Of a stretch of DNA of 64,000 nt, positions 8,297 to 18,700 are shown piece after piece (the stretch's first letter is position 1; every line of letters starts with the position of its first letter). Position numbers and translations under genes: made by a program. The notes under the pieces are model-generated. The model was not told the DNA's origin, made no database searches, and worked only from the letters and a program-made list of their open reading frames with translations. The stretch spans positions 35,858-99,857 of the forward strand of contig JAEUHM010000032.1 in NCBI GenBank assembly GCA_016795485.1, read 5' to 3'. This DNA comes from Verrucomicrobiaceae bacterium. GTDB taxonomy: Bacteria; Verrucomicrobiota; Verrucomicrobiia; Verrucomicrobiales; Verrucomicrobiaceae.

Positions 8297-9205
8297 TTAT
8301 TTCGACGGTTGATTGGCCCAGAAAGCGTTTGGCGGTTGAAGATCGTTGCCTCCATCATCGAACCGAGTGCCGACTTCCTGCAAGGGCAACCCCTTGGCAA
8401 TTTCCATGCCAATCTTGATGTTCGCAGGTGTAAACACGAGCCGCGTGAGAGGAAGTCCCTCGAGCGGTGACAAATCCGCTACGGGCGTCTCGGCGATATG
8501 AAGTCGTCTAAGATTGGTGCCACTAAGTGGGCTGAGATCCTTCACTTTAGTCCGGTGGAGCGTGACCGAGACCAAGGGCATTGTTTTTGTGGCGGAAATG
8601 TCCTCTAAGGGGCAGTCCGTTAGCCAAAGCATTGACACCGGGCTCTGTTCAAGTCCGGCGAGGGATCTGACCTTGGTGCCGACGATATTGACCTCCGCTA
8701 ATGGCATGCCTTTGAGCGGTGTTAGATCGGAAATGAGGGTGCCGCCTGCATAAAACATCTCGAGTTTCATCCCAGTCAGCGGCTTGAGATCGGAAACTTT
8801 AGTGCGTTCCATCATCAACTGACGCAGCGGCAATCCCTTGATCGGAGACAAGTCCGCTACTCCGGTGTCACTGATGTCAAGTGCTTGCAGTGGAAGTCGC
8901 TCAAAGCACCGGAGGTTTTCCACTTTCTGCCCAGCAAGCACAGCCGCGACAAGTTGACCGTTCTCAATGCTAAACTGGCCTCCACGCTCATAGGCTGGAT
9001 TGAACCTTTTCACCTCAGCATGAAGGAGATCTTCATTCAGTGCCACCGTACGGAGTTCCTTTTCGAGCGTGGAGGTGGGTGGCGCTTGAGTAGGCTGAGC
9101 GGTGGGTGGAGCTGGTGCCGGAGTCGTTGGAGACTTGGAACTGTCGCCGCAGGATGGGATTAAGGCGCTAAAAAGGAGTAGGAAGCAACTGGCATTCAGT
9201 TTCAT
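8297..9205 (-). CDS. Leucine-rich-repeat-like lipoprotein
   Basis: A 302-aa predicted lipoprotein. The start is ATG 9205, chosen because it gives a lipoprotein signal (CFLLLFSALIPSC, lipobox Cys at about residue 18) and because the longer frame runs back through the rpsI terminator. A low-complexity Pro/Thr/Ala linker follows. From about residue 85 on there are irregular repeats of about 22 residues of the form L-x-x-L-x-I-x-x-T-x-V-x-D-L-x-P-L-x-G-x-P-L, a leucine-rich-repeat solenoid of the kind seen in Planctomycetes and Verrucomicrobia. This suggests protein-protein interaction at the envelope; no enzymatic domain is visible. Confidence 0.8.
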   Translation of the reverse strand: MKLNASCFLLLFSALIPSCGDSSKSPTTPAPAPPTAQPTQAPPTSTLEKELRTVALNEDLLHAEVKRFNPAYERGGQFSIENGQLVAAVLAGQKVENLRCFERLPLQALDISDTGVADLSPIKGLPLRQLMMERTKVSDLKPLTGMKLEMFYAGGTLISDLTPLKGMPLAEVNIVGTKVRSLAGLEQSPVSMLWLTDCPLEDISATKTMPLVSVTLHRTKVKDLSPLSGTNLRRLHIAETPVADLSPLEGLPLTRLVFTPANIKIGMEIAKGLPLQEVGTRFDDGGNDLQPPNAFWANQPSK

Positions 9206-9312
9206 GCCTCCGCGATGCCGAAAATCTATGGTCCTGGCAACCACAATTTCCCCATTTTGCAAAGTTGGACCGCGATGCCGTTGCCATTGGTAAGAAGCTG
9301 GGCTCCCCAAAG

Positions 9313-9344
9313 AAAAAAGGGAGACCGATGAGGGTCTCCCTTTT
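9313..9344 (-). terminator. Intrinsic terminator after rpsI
   Basis: A perfect 8-bp stem (GGGAGACC at 9319-9326, GGTCTCCC at 9333-9340, 6-nt loop) is followed on the minus strand by six T residues (A-run at 9313-9318). It lies 28 bases after the rpsI stop and ends the rplM-rpsI transcript. The T-run on the plus side is four bases, so it may act weakly in both directions. Confidence 0.85.
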
Positions 9345-9371
9345 CCAAAGTAATGTTGGAAGGTGTAAAGA

Positions 9372-9764
9372 TTAACGCTTCGAGAACTGGAAGCGCTTGC
9401 GGGCACCTGGGCGACCTGGCTTTTTACGCTCTTTCATACGAGAATCGCGGGTCAGGAGGCCGGCTTTCTTCAATACTGCGCGGTGCTCTGGGTTCTCAGC
9501 GATCAAGGCACGAGCGATGCCAAGGCGAACTGCACCCATTTGCCCAGTGGCGCCGCCGCCATTGGCATTGGCCATCACGTTGTAGGTCTGACGAGTCCCA
9601 GTCAGCGAGAGAGGGGACAGGAGCTGATTTTGAAGAGCTGTGGTGGGGAAGTAATCTTCAAACGGACGGCCATTGATGGTGACTTCTCCGCTTCCGGGTG
9701 CGATGCGGACACGTGCGATAGCGTTTTTGCGGCGTCCAGTAGCTGCTTTGACAGGGGTGCTCAT
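9372..9764 (-). CDS. rpsI: 30S ribosomal protein S9
   Basis: A 130-aa ribosomal protein of normal length. It shows the family signature GGGATGQMGAVRLGIARAL and the conserved basic C-terminus ERKKPGRPGARKRFQFSKR, whose last residues contact P-site tRNA. It follows rplM by 32 bp, the usual bacterial L13-S9 operon, and is closed by the terminator at 9313-9344. Confidence 0.98.
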   Translation of the reverse strand: MSTPVKAATGRRKNAIARVRIAPGSGEVTINGRPFEDYFPTTALQNQLLSPLSLTGTRQTYNVMANANGGGATGQMGAVRLGIARALIAENPEHRAVLKKAGLLTRDSRMKERKKPGRPGARKRFQFSKR

Positions 9765-9796
9765 GCTTATAGGAAAAAAGGGATCCGTGGGGGAGA

Positions 9797-10228
9797 TTAA
9801 GCCATCGCAAATGCTTGCGGGTTCTGTGCCTCGTGGGGATGTTGCGCTCCCGCATAGACCTTCAGCTTGCGGAATACAGCGCGACCAAGACGATTGTGTG
9901 GAATCATGCCCTTGATGGCTTTTTCCACGAGCAGTTCTGGGTGGCGCTGACGAAGTTGCTGAACCGTTTCGGTCTTTTGGGAGCCGATATAACCGGAAAC
10001 GCGGGTGTAAGTCTTTTGGTTCTCTTTCTTGCCGGAAACCTTAACGTCAGCTGCATTGATGACCACGACGAAGTCACCGGTGTCCACGTGAGGCGTGAAG
10101 ATAGGCTTGGTTTTGCCACGAAGAAGATTAGCGGCGGCCACGGCGACATCACCGAGGATCTGGTCTTTGGCGTCGATGACCCACCATTTGCGGTCTACGT
10201 TTTCGGCCTTGGCAGAGAATGTTTTCAT
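9797..10228 (-). CDS. rplM: 50S ribosomal protein L13
   Basis: A 143-aa ribosomal protein. Diagnostic stretches are WWVIDAKDQILGDVAVAAAN near the N-terminus, FVVVINAADVKVSGKK in the middle and MIPHNRLGRAVFRKLKVYAG towards the C-terminus. It is the first gene of the rplM-rpsI operon. The 123 bp upstream separate it from a divergent hypothetical gene; I see no convincing consensus promoter there. Confidence 0.98.
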   Translation of the reverse strand: MKTFSAKAENVDRKWWVIDAKDQILGDVAVAAANLLRGKTKPIFTPHVDTGDFVVVINAADVKVSGKKENQKTYTRVSGYIGSQKTETVQQLRQRHPELLVEKAIKGMIPHNRLGRAVFRKLKVYAGAQHPHEAQNPQAFAMA

Positions 10229-10351
10229 GTATGGAAGTTTTGCGAGCGAGGTTCCCTATCTACCCGGTTGAGGTCGTCGATAGCTTGCAGACCGCCGGAA
10301 AAAGGGAGGCGGAAAGTAGGAGACGGCGGTTGACTGTCAACAGGAAACTCG

Positions 10352-10846
10352 ATGTTTGCGAAACGTTTGGCAGTGGGCAAAATGCCCGTAGTGACTAAAA
10401 ACCATCAAAGAGGGACTCCGGGGCTGCTGCTGCTCATTTGGGCGGCGGTGTTGCCCGCTGCAGTCCTACTGGCATGGCGCCTCGATCGCCACAAGGGAGA
10501 GTTTGAATGGATGGAGTACCCGACGGCGCTTGGGGACACTCGCTATTACACCCAGTTGGGTAACAACGACCTCTATGAACCTAACCTGAAGTTTTCGGGA
10601 CAATCCGCAGGGCTTTACCGCAGAGGCATGGAAGCAGTCCAGATGCTCGACGAAGACATGTACAAGGTGGCGAGGGAGGAGCAGGGCAGATGTCTTGTCT
10701 ATCAGCCTGGGCAGGCGCTTTCTACTGCCAAAGCCACGAAAAGCAGATTGTACTACGTGAAAAGTGGTGAGGATCAGTATGTCGAGTTCGGTGAGCGCAA
10801 GTTTTGGCCGGATTATAAGCCCCCGAAAGACGCCCCGGCACCTTGA
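10352..10846 (+). CDS. Hypothetical single-pass membrane protein
   Basis: I do not recognise this 164-aa protein. It has a basic N-terminus, one membrane segment (GLLLLIWAAVLPAAVLLAW, about residues 23-41) and a hydrophilic remainder of about 120 residues rich in Tyr and charged residues, ending in a Pro-rich tail. The start at ATG 10352 is preceded by CAGGAAA; ATG 10382 is an alternative. It is transcribed away from rplM and its stop abuts the stop of the convergent DUF1501 gene. It is probably an inner-membrane protein with a periplasmic domain. Confidence 0.6.
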   Translation: MFAKRLAVGKMPVVTKNHQRGTPGLLLLIWAAVLPAAVLLAWRLDRHKGEFEWMEYPTALGDTRYYTQLGNNDLYEPNLKFSGQSAGLYRRGMEAVQMLDEDMYKVAREEQGRCLVYQPGQALSTAKATKSRLYYVKSGEDQYVEFGERKFWPDYKPPKDAPAP

Positions 10847-12649
10847 TCAGCCCACATTGAAGTCAATCATATCCAGATTGCGCGCTTGAAGGGTGGCGGG
10901 GCTTAGATCTGGTTGGAAGCGTGTCAGATTCGGGAAAACTTGACTGACTTGAGCATCCGAAAGCCCAAACCATTTGCCAATGAGCGCCGCTTTTTGGTCG
11001 ACTGACGTGGTGGGAATCCACCTTCCTCGGTTTCCCGTGCAGTCGATTCCGCCATTGACTGTGAGGTCCGGGAAAGTGCCATAAATCTTGCCGCCATTGA
11101 CTGCTCCACCTGCGATAACACTGGTGCCGCCCCAAGCATGGTCGGAGCCGCCAGTAGCATCATTTTTGTTGGGGGTAAAAGTGCGATTGAAGTCGGAAGC
11201 CGTGAACATCGTCACCTTGTCCCACATCCCGATAGCCTTCATGCAATCTGCAAAGGCACGAATGCTGCGGCTGAGGTTGTTGATGAGGCTGTAGTAGCCC
11301 TGATTCTGTGCGGTTGGGTTAGGAATCTGGGAGGTGTGAGTGTCCCAGCCGCCAATTTGCACAAAGAAGATCTGGCGCTTGTTGCTGAGTGCACTTCGCC
11401 CCGCGATCATCCGTGCGACCACTTTGAGCTGATTGGACAGGTCCGTTTGTCCGAAACCTCCAGGGAACCAATTGCTCCAGTGGCTGTTGATGGTGATGGT
11501 GCCGTCATTGGGGTCGATGGTCTGTCCAAGCGCTGCACCAACCAATCCTTCCGTATTCCGGGCGCTTTTGGGCACATTGACGTAGTTCTCGTCAAAAAGG
11601 CTGTTGTGGGATGCTGCCAGGACTTGTTCCAAAGCGCGAAGACGCCAACCCGCTGAGCTATTCTGGTAGTTTGTGCCGCTAAGCGGGTCCGCCACTCCTG
11701 TGAGCGATCCAATGCCAGCGAGCGGGTTATACTTGGTTCCGCCAAGCGAAGAGGGATTGGTGTAGTCGGGGTTTAGACCGGTATTGCGGAGAGCTGAGCC
11801 ATATGGGTGAGTGGGCGTGCCGCCTGAGAAGCCAGTCAGGCTGGTCACTGCTCCTGAAGTATTCATGAAGTATGGCTGTTCTGTCAGCCCGATTTGGAAA
11901 CTGTTAGAACCCGCGATAGATACGCTCACTCCCAGATCACCCTCATTCAATCCTGCAACGATCTCCGCAATCCGGCCGCCCCAGCCTTGCGTGAAGGGTT
12001 TGTCGGGGAGCGATGACTGCCATTGCACTTGCTGGTCGCTGTGGGAAAAGAGTTGGGGTGGCTTGGTGGACGCTGGGAGCGTATTGAAGTTGGCCCGGGT
12101 GATTTGCTGAGTTCCAATCAGCGTCCCAATGTTGGCGACAAAGGCGAGATCGCCGGTATCAAAGAGACCTTTTAGAGGATAGGCACCCATGTGCACGGCG
12201 AACTCACCTTGCGTGTAGTTGGGCCGGTTTGCTGGATCAAACTGAGAGCCTGTACTGCTGCCATTGGATGGGCTTATTCGGCTCGTGACAGGGTCGGTTG
12301 TGATGGAGGTGCCGTTAAAATAGCCGTTGTTCGCGGCGGGCGTGAAGTCGAACTGGGTATTGGGTATGCTCAGCACTCCTCGGCCAGAACCATAGTCGGA
12401 CCGCGCTGCGGAAGTCGTGCCAGCAGGGATGAGCATGTTGTTGGTATCACAGCCGCCGTTTAGAAACACACACACAAGGGCTTTGTAATCATCTCCTGCA
12501 CCTTGCGCTGCAGCGGCACCTGTGAGTTTCAACTGGGCCAGAGTATTCACTGCGGTAGTAATCCCGAGACTTGCACAGCCAGTCTGGAGCATGAAATCAC
12601 GGCGGTTTGGCCTGGAACGATTTTCAGTTTTGCGGAGCAAGAGGTTCAT
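10847..12649 (-). CDS. DUF1501 family Tat-exported protein
   Basis: A 600-aa member of DUF1501, an alkaline-phosphatase/sulfatase-like fold of unproven activity common in Planctomycetes and Verrucomicrobia. The N-terminus has a twin-arginine motif (RRDFMLQTGCASLG) with a following hydrophobic stretch, so folded export by Tat is expected. Family motifs are VFLNGGCDTNNMLIP near residue 60, VQIGGWDTH near residue 410 and FTASDFNRTF plus GGSDHAWGGTSVIAGG near 480-515. It lies 70 bp after the giant DUF1800 gene. DUF1800-DUF1501 pairs are frequent in these phyla and probably work together outside the cytoplasm, but the reaction is unknown. Confidence 0.9.
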   Translation of the reverse strand: MNLLLRKTENRSRPNRRDFMLQTGCASLGITTAVNTLAQLKLTGAAAAQGAGDDYKALVCVFLNGGCDTNNMLIPAGTTSAARSDYGSGRGVLSIPNTQFDFTPAANNGYFNGTSITTDPVTSRISPSNGSSTGSQFDPANRPNYTQGEFAVHMGAYPLKGLFDTGDLAFVANIGTLIGTQQITRANFNTLPASTKPPQLFSHSDQQVQWQSSLPDKPFTQGWGGRIAEIVAGLNEGDLGVSVSIAGSNSFQIGLTEQPYFMNTSGAVTSLTGFSGGTPTHPYGSALRNTGLNPDYTNPSSLGGTKYNPLAGIGSLTGVADPLSGTNYQNSSAGWRLRALEQVLAASHNSLFDENYVNVPKSARNTEGLVGAALGQTIDPNDGTITINSHWSNWFPGGFGQTDLSNQLKVVARMIAGRSALSNKRQIFFVQIGGWDTHTSQIPNPTAQNQGYYSLINNLSRSIRAFADCMKAIGMWDKVTMFTASDFNRTFTPNKNDATGGSDHAWGGTSVIAGGAVNGGKIYGTFPDLTVNGGIDCTGNRGRWIPTTSVDQKAALIGKWFGLSDAQVSQVFPNLTRFQPDLSPATLQARNLDMIDFNVG

Positions 12650-12719
12650 GGCAGTTTTTACCTGAGGTTGGTTGAAGCTAAATGTTACGAAGGTCGGTGT
12701 GTGATTGGGGAGCGCTTGC

Positions 12720-15700
12720 TTAGTGGCTGACCAATCCTGGTGCAGTGACTGTCATCAAGTATCCACACCATCTCACCCGGTCTCGGACGTCGTTCGCGAA
12801 TGTGGTTGTGGACGGGGCCTTTGGATTAAAGGGGATCTGAGCCTCGTAACGAGTAGCGGCGGGAAGGTTAGCACCACCGCTGTGCGCATACACAGCCTCG
12901 ATAATCGCCTGACGTGGATTGACAGCCGGAAGAGGAGCGGGCGGCGGTTGGTTGGGTTCGATCAGCACCGGGTGCCTTGCTTTTAGGCTGCCACCATTGA
13001 ACCAGAGGTCCATCTGGTCCACAATCGCCTTGCTGGCAGTCCAGTGAGCATTTTGAAGATTTAGTGCACTTGGTGAGGCTGGGATGGTCCCGCCGTAGAC
13101 GTTGTTCAGATGGGCGTAAAACACCTCGCGGTATTTAAGTATGCTCTCGGTGTAGTCGATAACGATGTTATCACGCTGATTGGAGCCACCCTGATCATTG
13201 TTAAAGTAGCCGTTCGACTTCCCGAGTTGAGGAGGTGGAACGTAGTACGCTGGCGGGAACAAGGTAATGGTCACGCTTGTGCCGGGAGCAGGTGGTTGCG
13301 TGAGTTTGAATACCAAAGTGTCAGGAGAGCCTCCTTCGGTGATGGTGGTTGAGCCGTCGGTGTGACTGACATCCACTCCGGGGCTGTCGTTGTCCCAGAC
13401 CTGCACGTTCACTCCCGCTACACTTGCGCCGTTGTACATCGGATCGGCGCTAGTTACCACATGGGATACAAGGCCGGCGTGATTGGTGGTCTCCACATTA
13501 GCATCATCGACTGCGGTCACCGTCACCGTCTGTGGTACGTTCCAGTTGGTGTTATCGAAGGCTAGGCTGGTCACGTCAGTTGTGACCTGACTGTCTGGGG
13601 AAATGGAGACGTTGACCGCCGCTGCGGGTGGGTGGCTCAGCACTATTGAGTAGGTGTCCGATGTCGCATTCAACTCCTTGACTATGGTGCTTCCGCCAGA
13701 AGGCGAGACCGTGATGCGATGTCCATCGTTATCGTAGACCGTGCTGTTCACTGGCGTAACGACTTTCGCGTCAAATATGGGGTCGGCGCTGCTTACTGAG
13801 GCGGTGACTTGGCCCCAGTTAAAGACTGGCTCAATCACGTTATCGTCAACTGCACGAACCGTTACTGTTTGAGCAACGTTGAACGTTCCAGGTCCGGTTG
13901 CGCCTGGAATGAACGTCAATGTTGAGGGCGTCACTGTAAGTTGACTGTCGGGGGCGAAAGTGATGACGACATTGGCCGTTGGTTGCTGGCTGAGCACAAC
14001 GGTGAATGTGTCTGACGTTGTGCTTTCGGTAACAGTGGTGGAACTACTGCTCTCGGTGATTCTCACCACATTGCCAGCGACTGTATTATCATTGTCCGTG
14101 AGGATGTGAGTCACCGTTTGAAGGTTGGTGAGACTGGCGTATTCCGCCGCGGAGGAGCCCGTGATGGAGAAGGTGATTGGTGCTGTGTGACGCAACTCGG
14201 CAGTCGTGTCGTTGAACGCTGAGACGCTAACTGTCTGGGGGCTCGACCAATTGATTGTCGTAAAGTTGAGCGTCGTTGTGGCAGATCCAGCGACTAAGCT
14301 CTGGGTGCCGCCATTGACTACTACAGAGACATTGTTTGTGGGCTGTTTGGTCAGTGCTAGCGTGAAACTGTCGCCAGTTCCACCTTCTGTTGAAGCCGTT
14401 GTTCCACTGCTCTCAACGACGGTGATGCCGGGAGAATCATTGTCCGTGACCTGCGCTTGGATAGGTGGGACGAATGAACCATTGAAGTAGGTGTCGTTAC
14501 TCGTGACACTGAAGTTAATCCATCCGGTGTGAATACCACCTTCTTCAGCCGTGTCATCCACTGCTGTGACGGTGACGGTCTGAGCTGCTGTCGAGCTGCT
14601 CGTGAAAGTGAGGACGCTCGGTGAAACCGTAACATTGCCGTCTGGCACCAATGTTACCGTCACTGTCGTGCCGGTGGCCGGATTGCGCCCGTTCATGCCT
14701 ACAGTAAAGGTGTCGCTAACGTTTGGAGTTCCTCCGGTGCCGGCTGTTCCGCCTTCCTTAACGGTTGTAAAGATGTTCGTCTGTGCAATCGCCAGTGCTG
14801 GGTCATTGTCGGTTACTGTCACGCCCACGACTGGGGAGTTTGTTCCGTGATAGATGGAATCCGTGCTGCTCACATTATGAGTGATGAAGGCGCTGCCTTG
14901 AGGTTCGGCTGTTGCGTCGTTGGTCGTCGTGACTGTAACGGTGACGGGTGTGTTCCAGTTGCCATCGGTAAAGGTGAACGGTCCCGTCGGAGAGACCTGA
15001 ATGCCCGTTGTGCTTGGCACGAGCGTCACGGTGGTGGTTGAGCCTGCTTCTGGTCTTCTGCCCAGTGTAATCGTGTAAGAGTCGACCGTCCCGTCCTCGC
15101 CTACGATGGTAGAACCACCGCTTTGATTGATGACGACACGAGCATCGTCGTTGTCGATGATGGTGACAGGCAGGGTAGGGGATGTCGTGCCATTGTAGTT
15201 GGTCCCAGCGCTTTGGGTCATGGCATTGATAACCATGGGTGCTGCCGGAGCCGCGCCTATGCTCACGCTGGGTGCTGCCGTGTAGCCAGCTCCACGATTA
15301 GTCAGCACGACCCCGGTGACCTGGCCCCATTCGTTGATTGTTGCAACACCAGTTGCAGTGGTGCCACCTGTTGGTGCTCCGCCAAACGAAACTGAAGGGA
15401 CACCTGTGTAACCCGCTCCAGGGTTGGTGATTGTTACGCTGGTGACTGAACCAGTCGCGATCGAACTGGTTGCCGATGCATTGAGCGGCGGACTGTCCGA
15501 CCAGAAACCACGCATGATGCCTTCGTTAAAGTAGTCCTCGCTTGCCTTGACCGTAACTGTCTGTTCGACATTCCACAGGTTGCCAGTTCCGCCGGTCGGA
15601 ACAAAGGTTAGGGTGCTAGGGCTGAACGTTAACTGTGGACAGCTCAAGGTAAGGCTAACCTCAGCATTCGGGTTTGTCCGCAACCGCACCGTAATGGTGT

Positions 15701-18700
15701 CAGTGATGTCGCCGCCTTCCATAACGCGTGTTTCGCCGCCGGTATGGCTGAGCATGATCGCGTTGTCATCGTCCACAATGGTGCTCACCACTTGCTGTAC
15801 GGGGAGTGTGGTCACGTAGCCACCAGAGTTGGAAGCGATGCTGTGACTAATGTAGCCCCAGTGATTGTTCTCAGAGGTTGTGTCGTTGTTTCCGCGCACT
15901 ACCACTTGTTGAGGCACGTTCCAATTGATTGAAGTGAATACCCGAGTTGTGCTGCTGTTCGTGAAGGTATTCCCCGTTGGGCTTGTATTTACTGCCAACT
16001 GGCCGTTTGAGACGAGATTGACCGTGACGTTTGCTGTCGGTGCCTTAGTTAGCACGATGGTGTAGGTGTCCATCCCGGCCGATAGAGGGCTGATTGTAGA
16101 AGAACTGGTTTCAGTGACTGCCGTCACACCATCGGTTTGGGTGATCTGGACTCCAAACGCATTGTCGTTGTCCACCACGTTCACCGTTACAGGCAGACTA
16201 GTGACACCATCAAAATTGCTCGACGTTGTGCTGCTGGCCGTGATCGTGATGCTATCATTACCTGTGCCAGTGTCCTCCGCATCTGAATCGTCTGATGCTG
16301 TGACCGTTGATGTCTGACTCACGTTCCAATTGGCGTCTGTAAACGTTAGGACAGACGGAGAAGCGGTAACTTCGCCGTTTTGAGGCGAAAGAGTGACATC
16401 TACAGAGCTTCCTGCAGCCGGAGGGACGCCAAGCCGCACTTGAATCACATCCGTTGGGCCGCCTTCTTGCACCCAAGTGTTGGATCCAGTCTGTGTGACG
16501 ATCAAATACTCCTGCTTAGCGGACTCGTTCTCCACGAAGTCAATGTTAGTTGGTAGTGTTGAGATTCCAGAGTAGCCGGGGGCAGTGCCACTGACCGTGT
16601 AGCGGACGTTTGTGCTAGCCAACTGACTCAGTATTTGGTTGTTCACGGCTGTAAGACGCACGTTCACTCCTGTTGACCAGTTGGACTCGTTTAGCGTGAT
16701 GGAAGCTGGCCATCCCAAGGTGGTCCATGAGGTCCCGGCGGCATTCTCAAGGGCAAAACGGGCGGCTGGGGTCGCGGTGCCGTTGCGGAAGATGAAGTCG
16801 GCTACACCCACTCCCGGTGTGGTGCTCATATGGGCTAGAGTCATCCATGTGTAAGCATAGAGGAAGTTGATCTTTGAGATCTCCGCCCCCTCGGTGATGG
16901 TCTGCATCTCAGGTGCTACAAGACCGGAATTGGCAATATTACCCGGCACAGTGAAGTCAGGATAGAACCAGTTGAATACGCTCGGTGCGTCCAGTGGCGA
17001 TTGACCAAGGCTGTTCCTCACGCTGTCGATCCGGAAGCGGAATGGCCCATCCGGCCAGCCGTTGGGCTTAGATGGCGGGTTCACGTTTGAGGTGTCGAAC
17101 TTGGCGACTTCTGTTGCTGGGTAGTTGGTCATCGGCGCATCGGTATCCGAAAAACCAGTGTCCATGTTTCTCAGGAAGCTTACGGCTGCTCCAGAGTAGG
17201 CTTTGAACTGTCTTAGAACGTGTGTGAAGTGCATCAAAGGCTCCTTCACGCGGCCCCAAGAGATGGAGTTGTCTGCCAACTGGGTGGATCTGGCTTCGTA
17301 GTCTAACAGAATCGCTTTGGATACCTCTCCCAAGTCACCGTTGGTGTCTCTCCAGACTTTTTGCACTCGGTAGATATAACCGGAACTGGGATTGGATGTC
17401 ACAAGGCGCTGAATCAACCAGCGTGATAGGTTCACTGGTGTGTTGGTGTGACCTGGGCTGCTTTGGGTACCTGCCCCATAAGCTGAGTCCGAAACTCTGC
17501 CTGCAAGAACATCGTGAGCGTGGGACACCTCCAGCGCGGCCTGAGCGTGGCACTCTGCGTCTGTCCTGCCGGTCGGGTCCCACGTTGAGATCTCAAATTG
17601 ACCATGCTTTCCGGCCAGTAGGCGCTTGGAGACACCGGGCACCACAGTTGTCTGCCTTGGCACGCTTATGTCTCCGTAGTTGCGATAGTCGTGGTATTCG
17701 ATGCCGCTGAGCCTGCCGATCACCTTCATTGGGTAAATCCAAGGTGCCTGCCAATACAAATGGCCGTTGTCGCGGCCAAACCAAGTGTTATTGCCGCTAC
17801 CGTTGAGGTAAACAGTGGGCGAGATCCTCGTGTCAGTTGTGCCAATCGAACCGCTGCCGGTTTGGATACCTACTCTCACGGTTCCGTGGCGTGCTCCATG
17901 AGAGAACCCAGTGAATACCCTCGCAAGTTCCGTAATGTCGTTGTTATCGTAAGTGGCAATGGGCAGTCCCTCACTGCTGAGTTGAAGCGATCCATCTGGA
18001 TGACGCAAAACAAGACCTATCGAGAACAACTGCATGATTTCCCGTGCGTAGTTTTCATCCGGACTCACGATCAATTGAGGTGGCGTGCCGTTGTTAGCAT
18101 CATACGCTGCTCGGTTGGCTACACTCGTTAAGTAGACTCCCATGATGGGGCTCATCGAGACTTGTTCTAACAGAGAGCGATACTTTCCAAAGGCACCCAG
18201 CGCCAGCATGTCCCACCAGTTGGCTGCGCCATAGTGCCAGGTGAGAACGGTAGCATCCCGCTCAGAGACTACGCAAATCTCGCTCAACGCTTGAGCCATG
18301 CGCTCCCGTAACTGCGCTTTGGATTGCGTAACCGCTGTCCACCACTCTCGGCGGAGGTTAGGGCTGTTCTGCGGGTAGTTGGTTCCTGGAGCGTTTGTGT
18401 CAGGGTTGCCGGTGCTGTTGTAGACCGGCATCCCATTGACAAAGCTTACGCCAAGCGAGGCACTATTGAGATTTGGGTCGTTATTGTAGGTGCTGGGCTT
18501 GTTTCCTCGAAGCGCAAACTCCTCCATGTCCGCAGCCGTCAAGAGGAGGCGATGGTTGACGTACGGCGTTTGGTTGATGTCGATCTGTTCATCCATCCAG
18601 TTTCTCAGCCCATCGATATAGGTGCCGCCACCGCTGATAGCTTCATCGACCTTGGCTCTGATCTCCGTATAAAGAGCGGTAGTTCCACCCATCGTAGCTT

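Noticed and set aside
9206..9406. N-terminal extension of the LRR lipoprotein
   Set aside because: It would run through the rpsI terminator and into rpsI antisense; the lipobox signal peptide starts at 9205.
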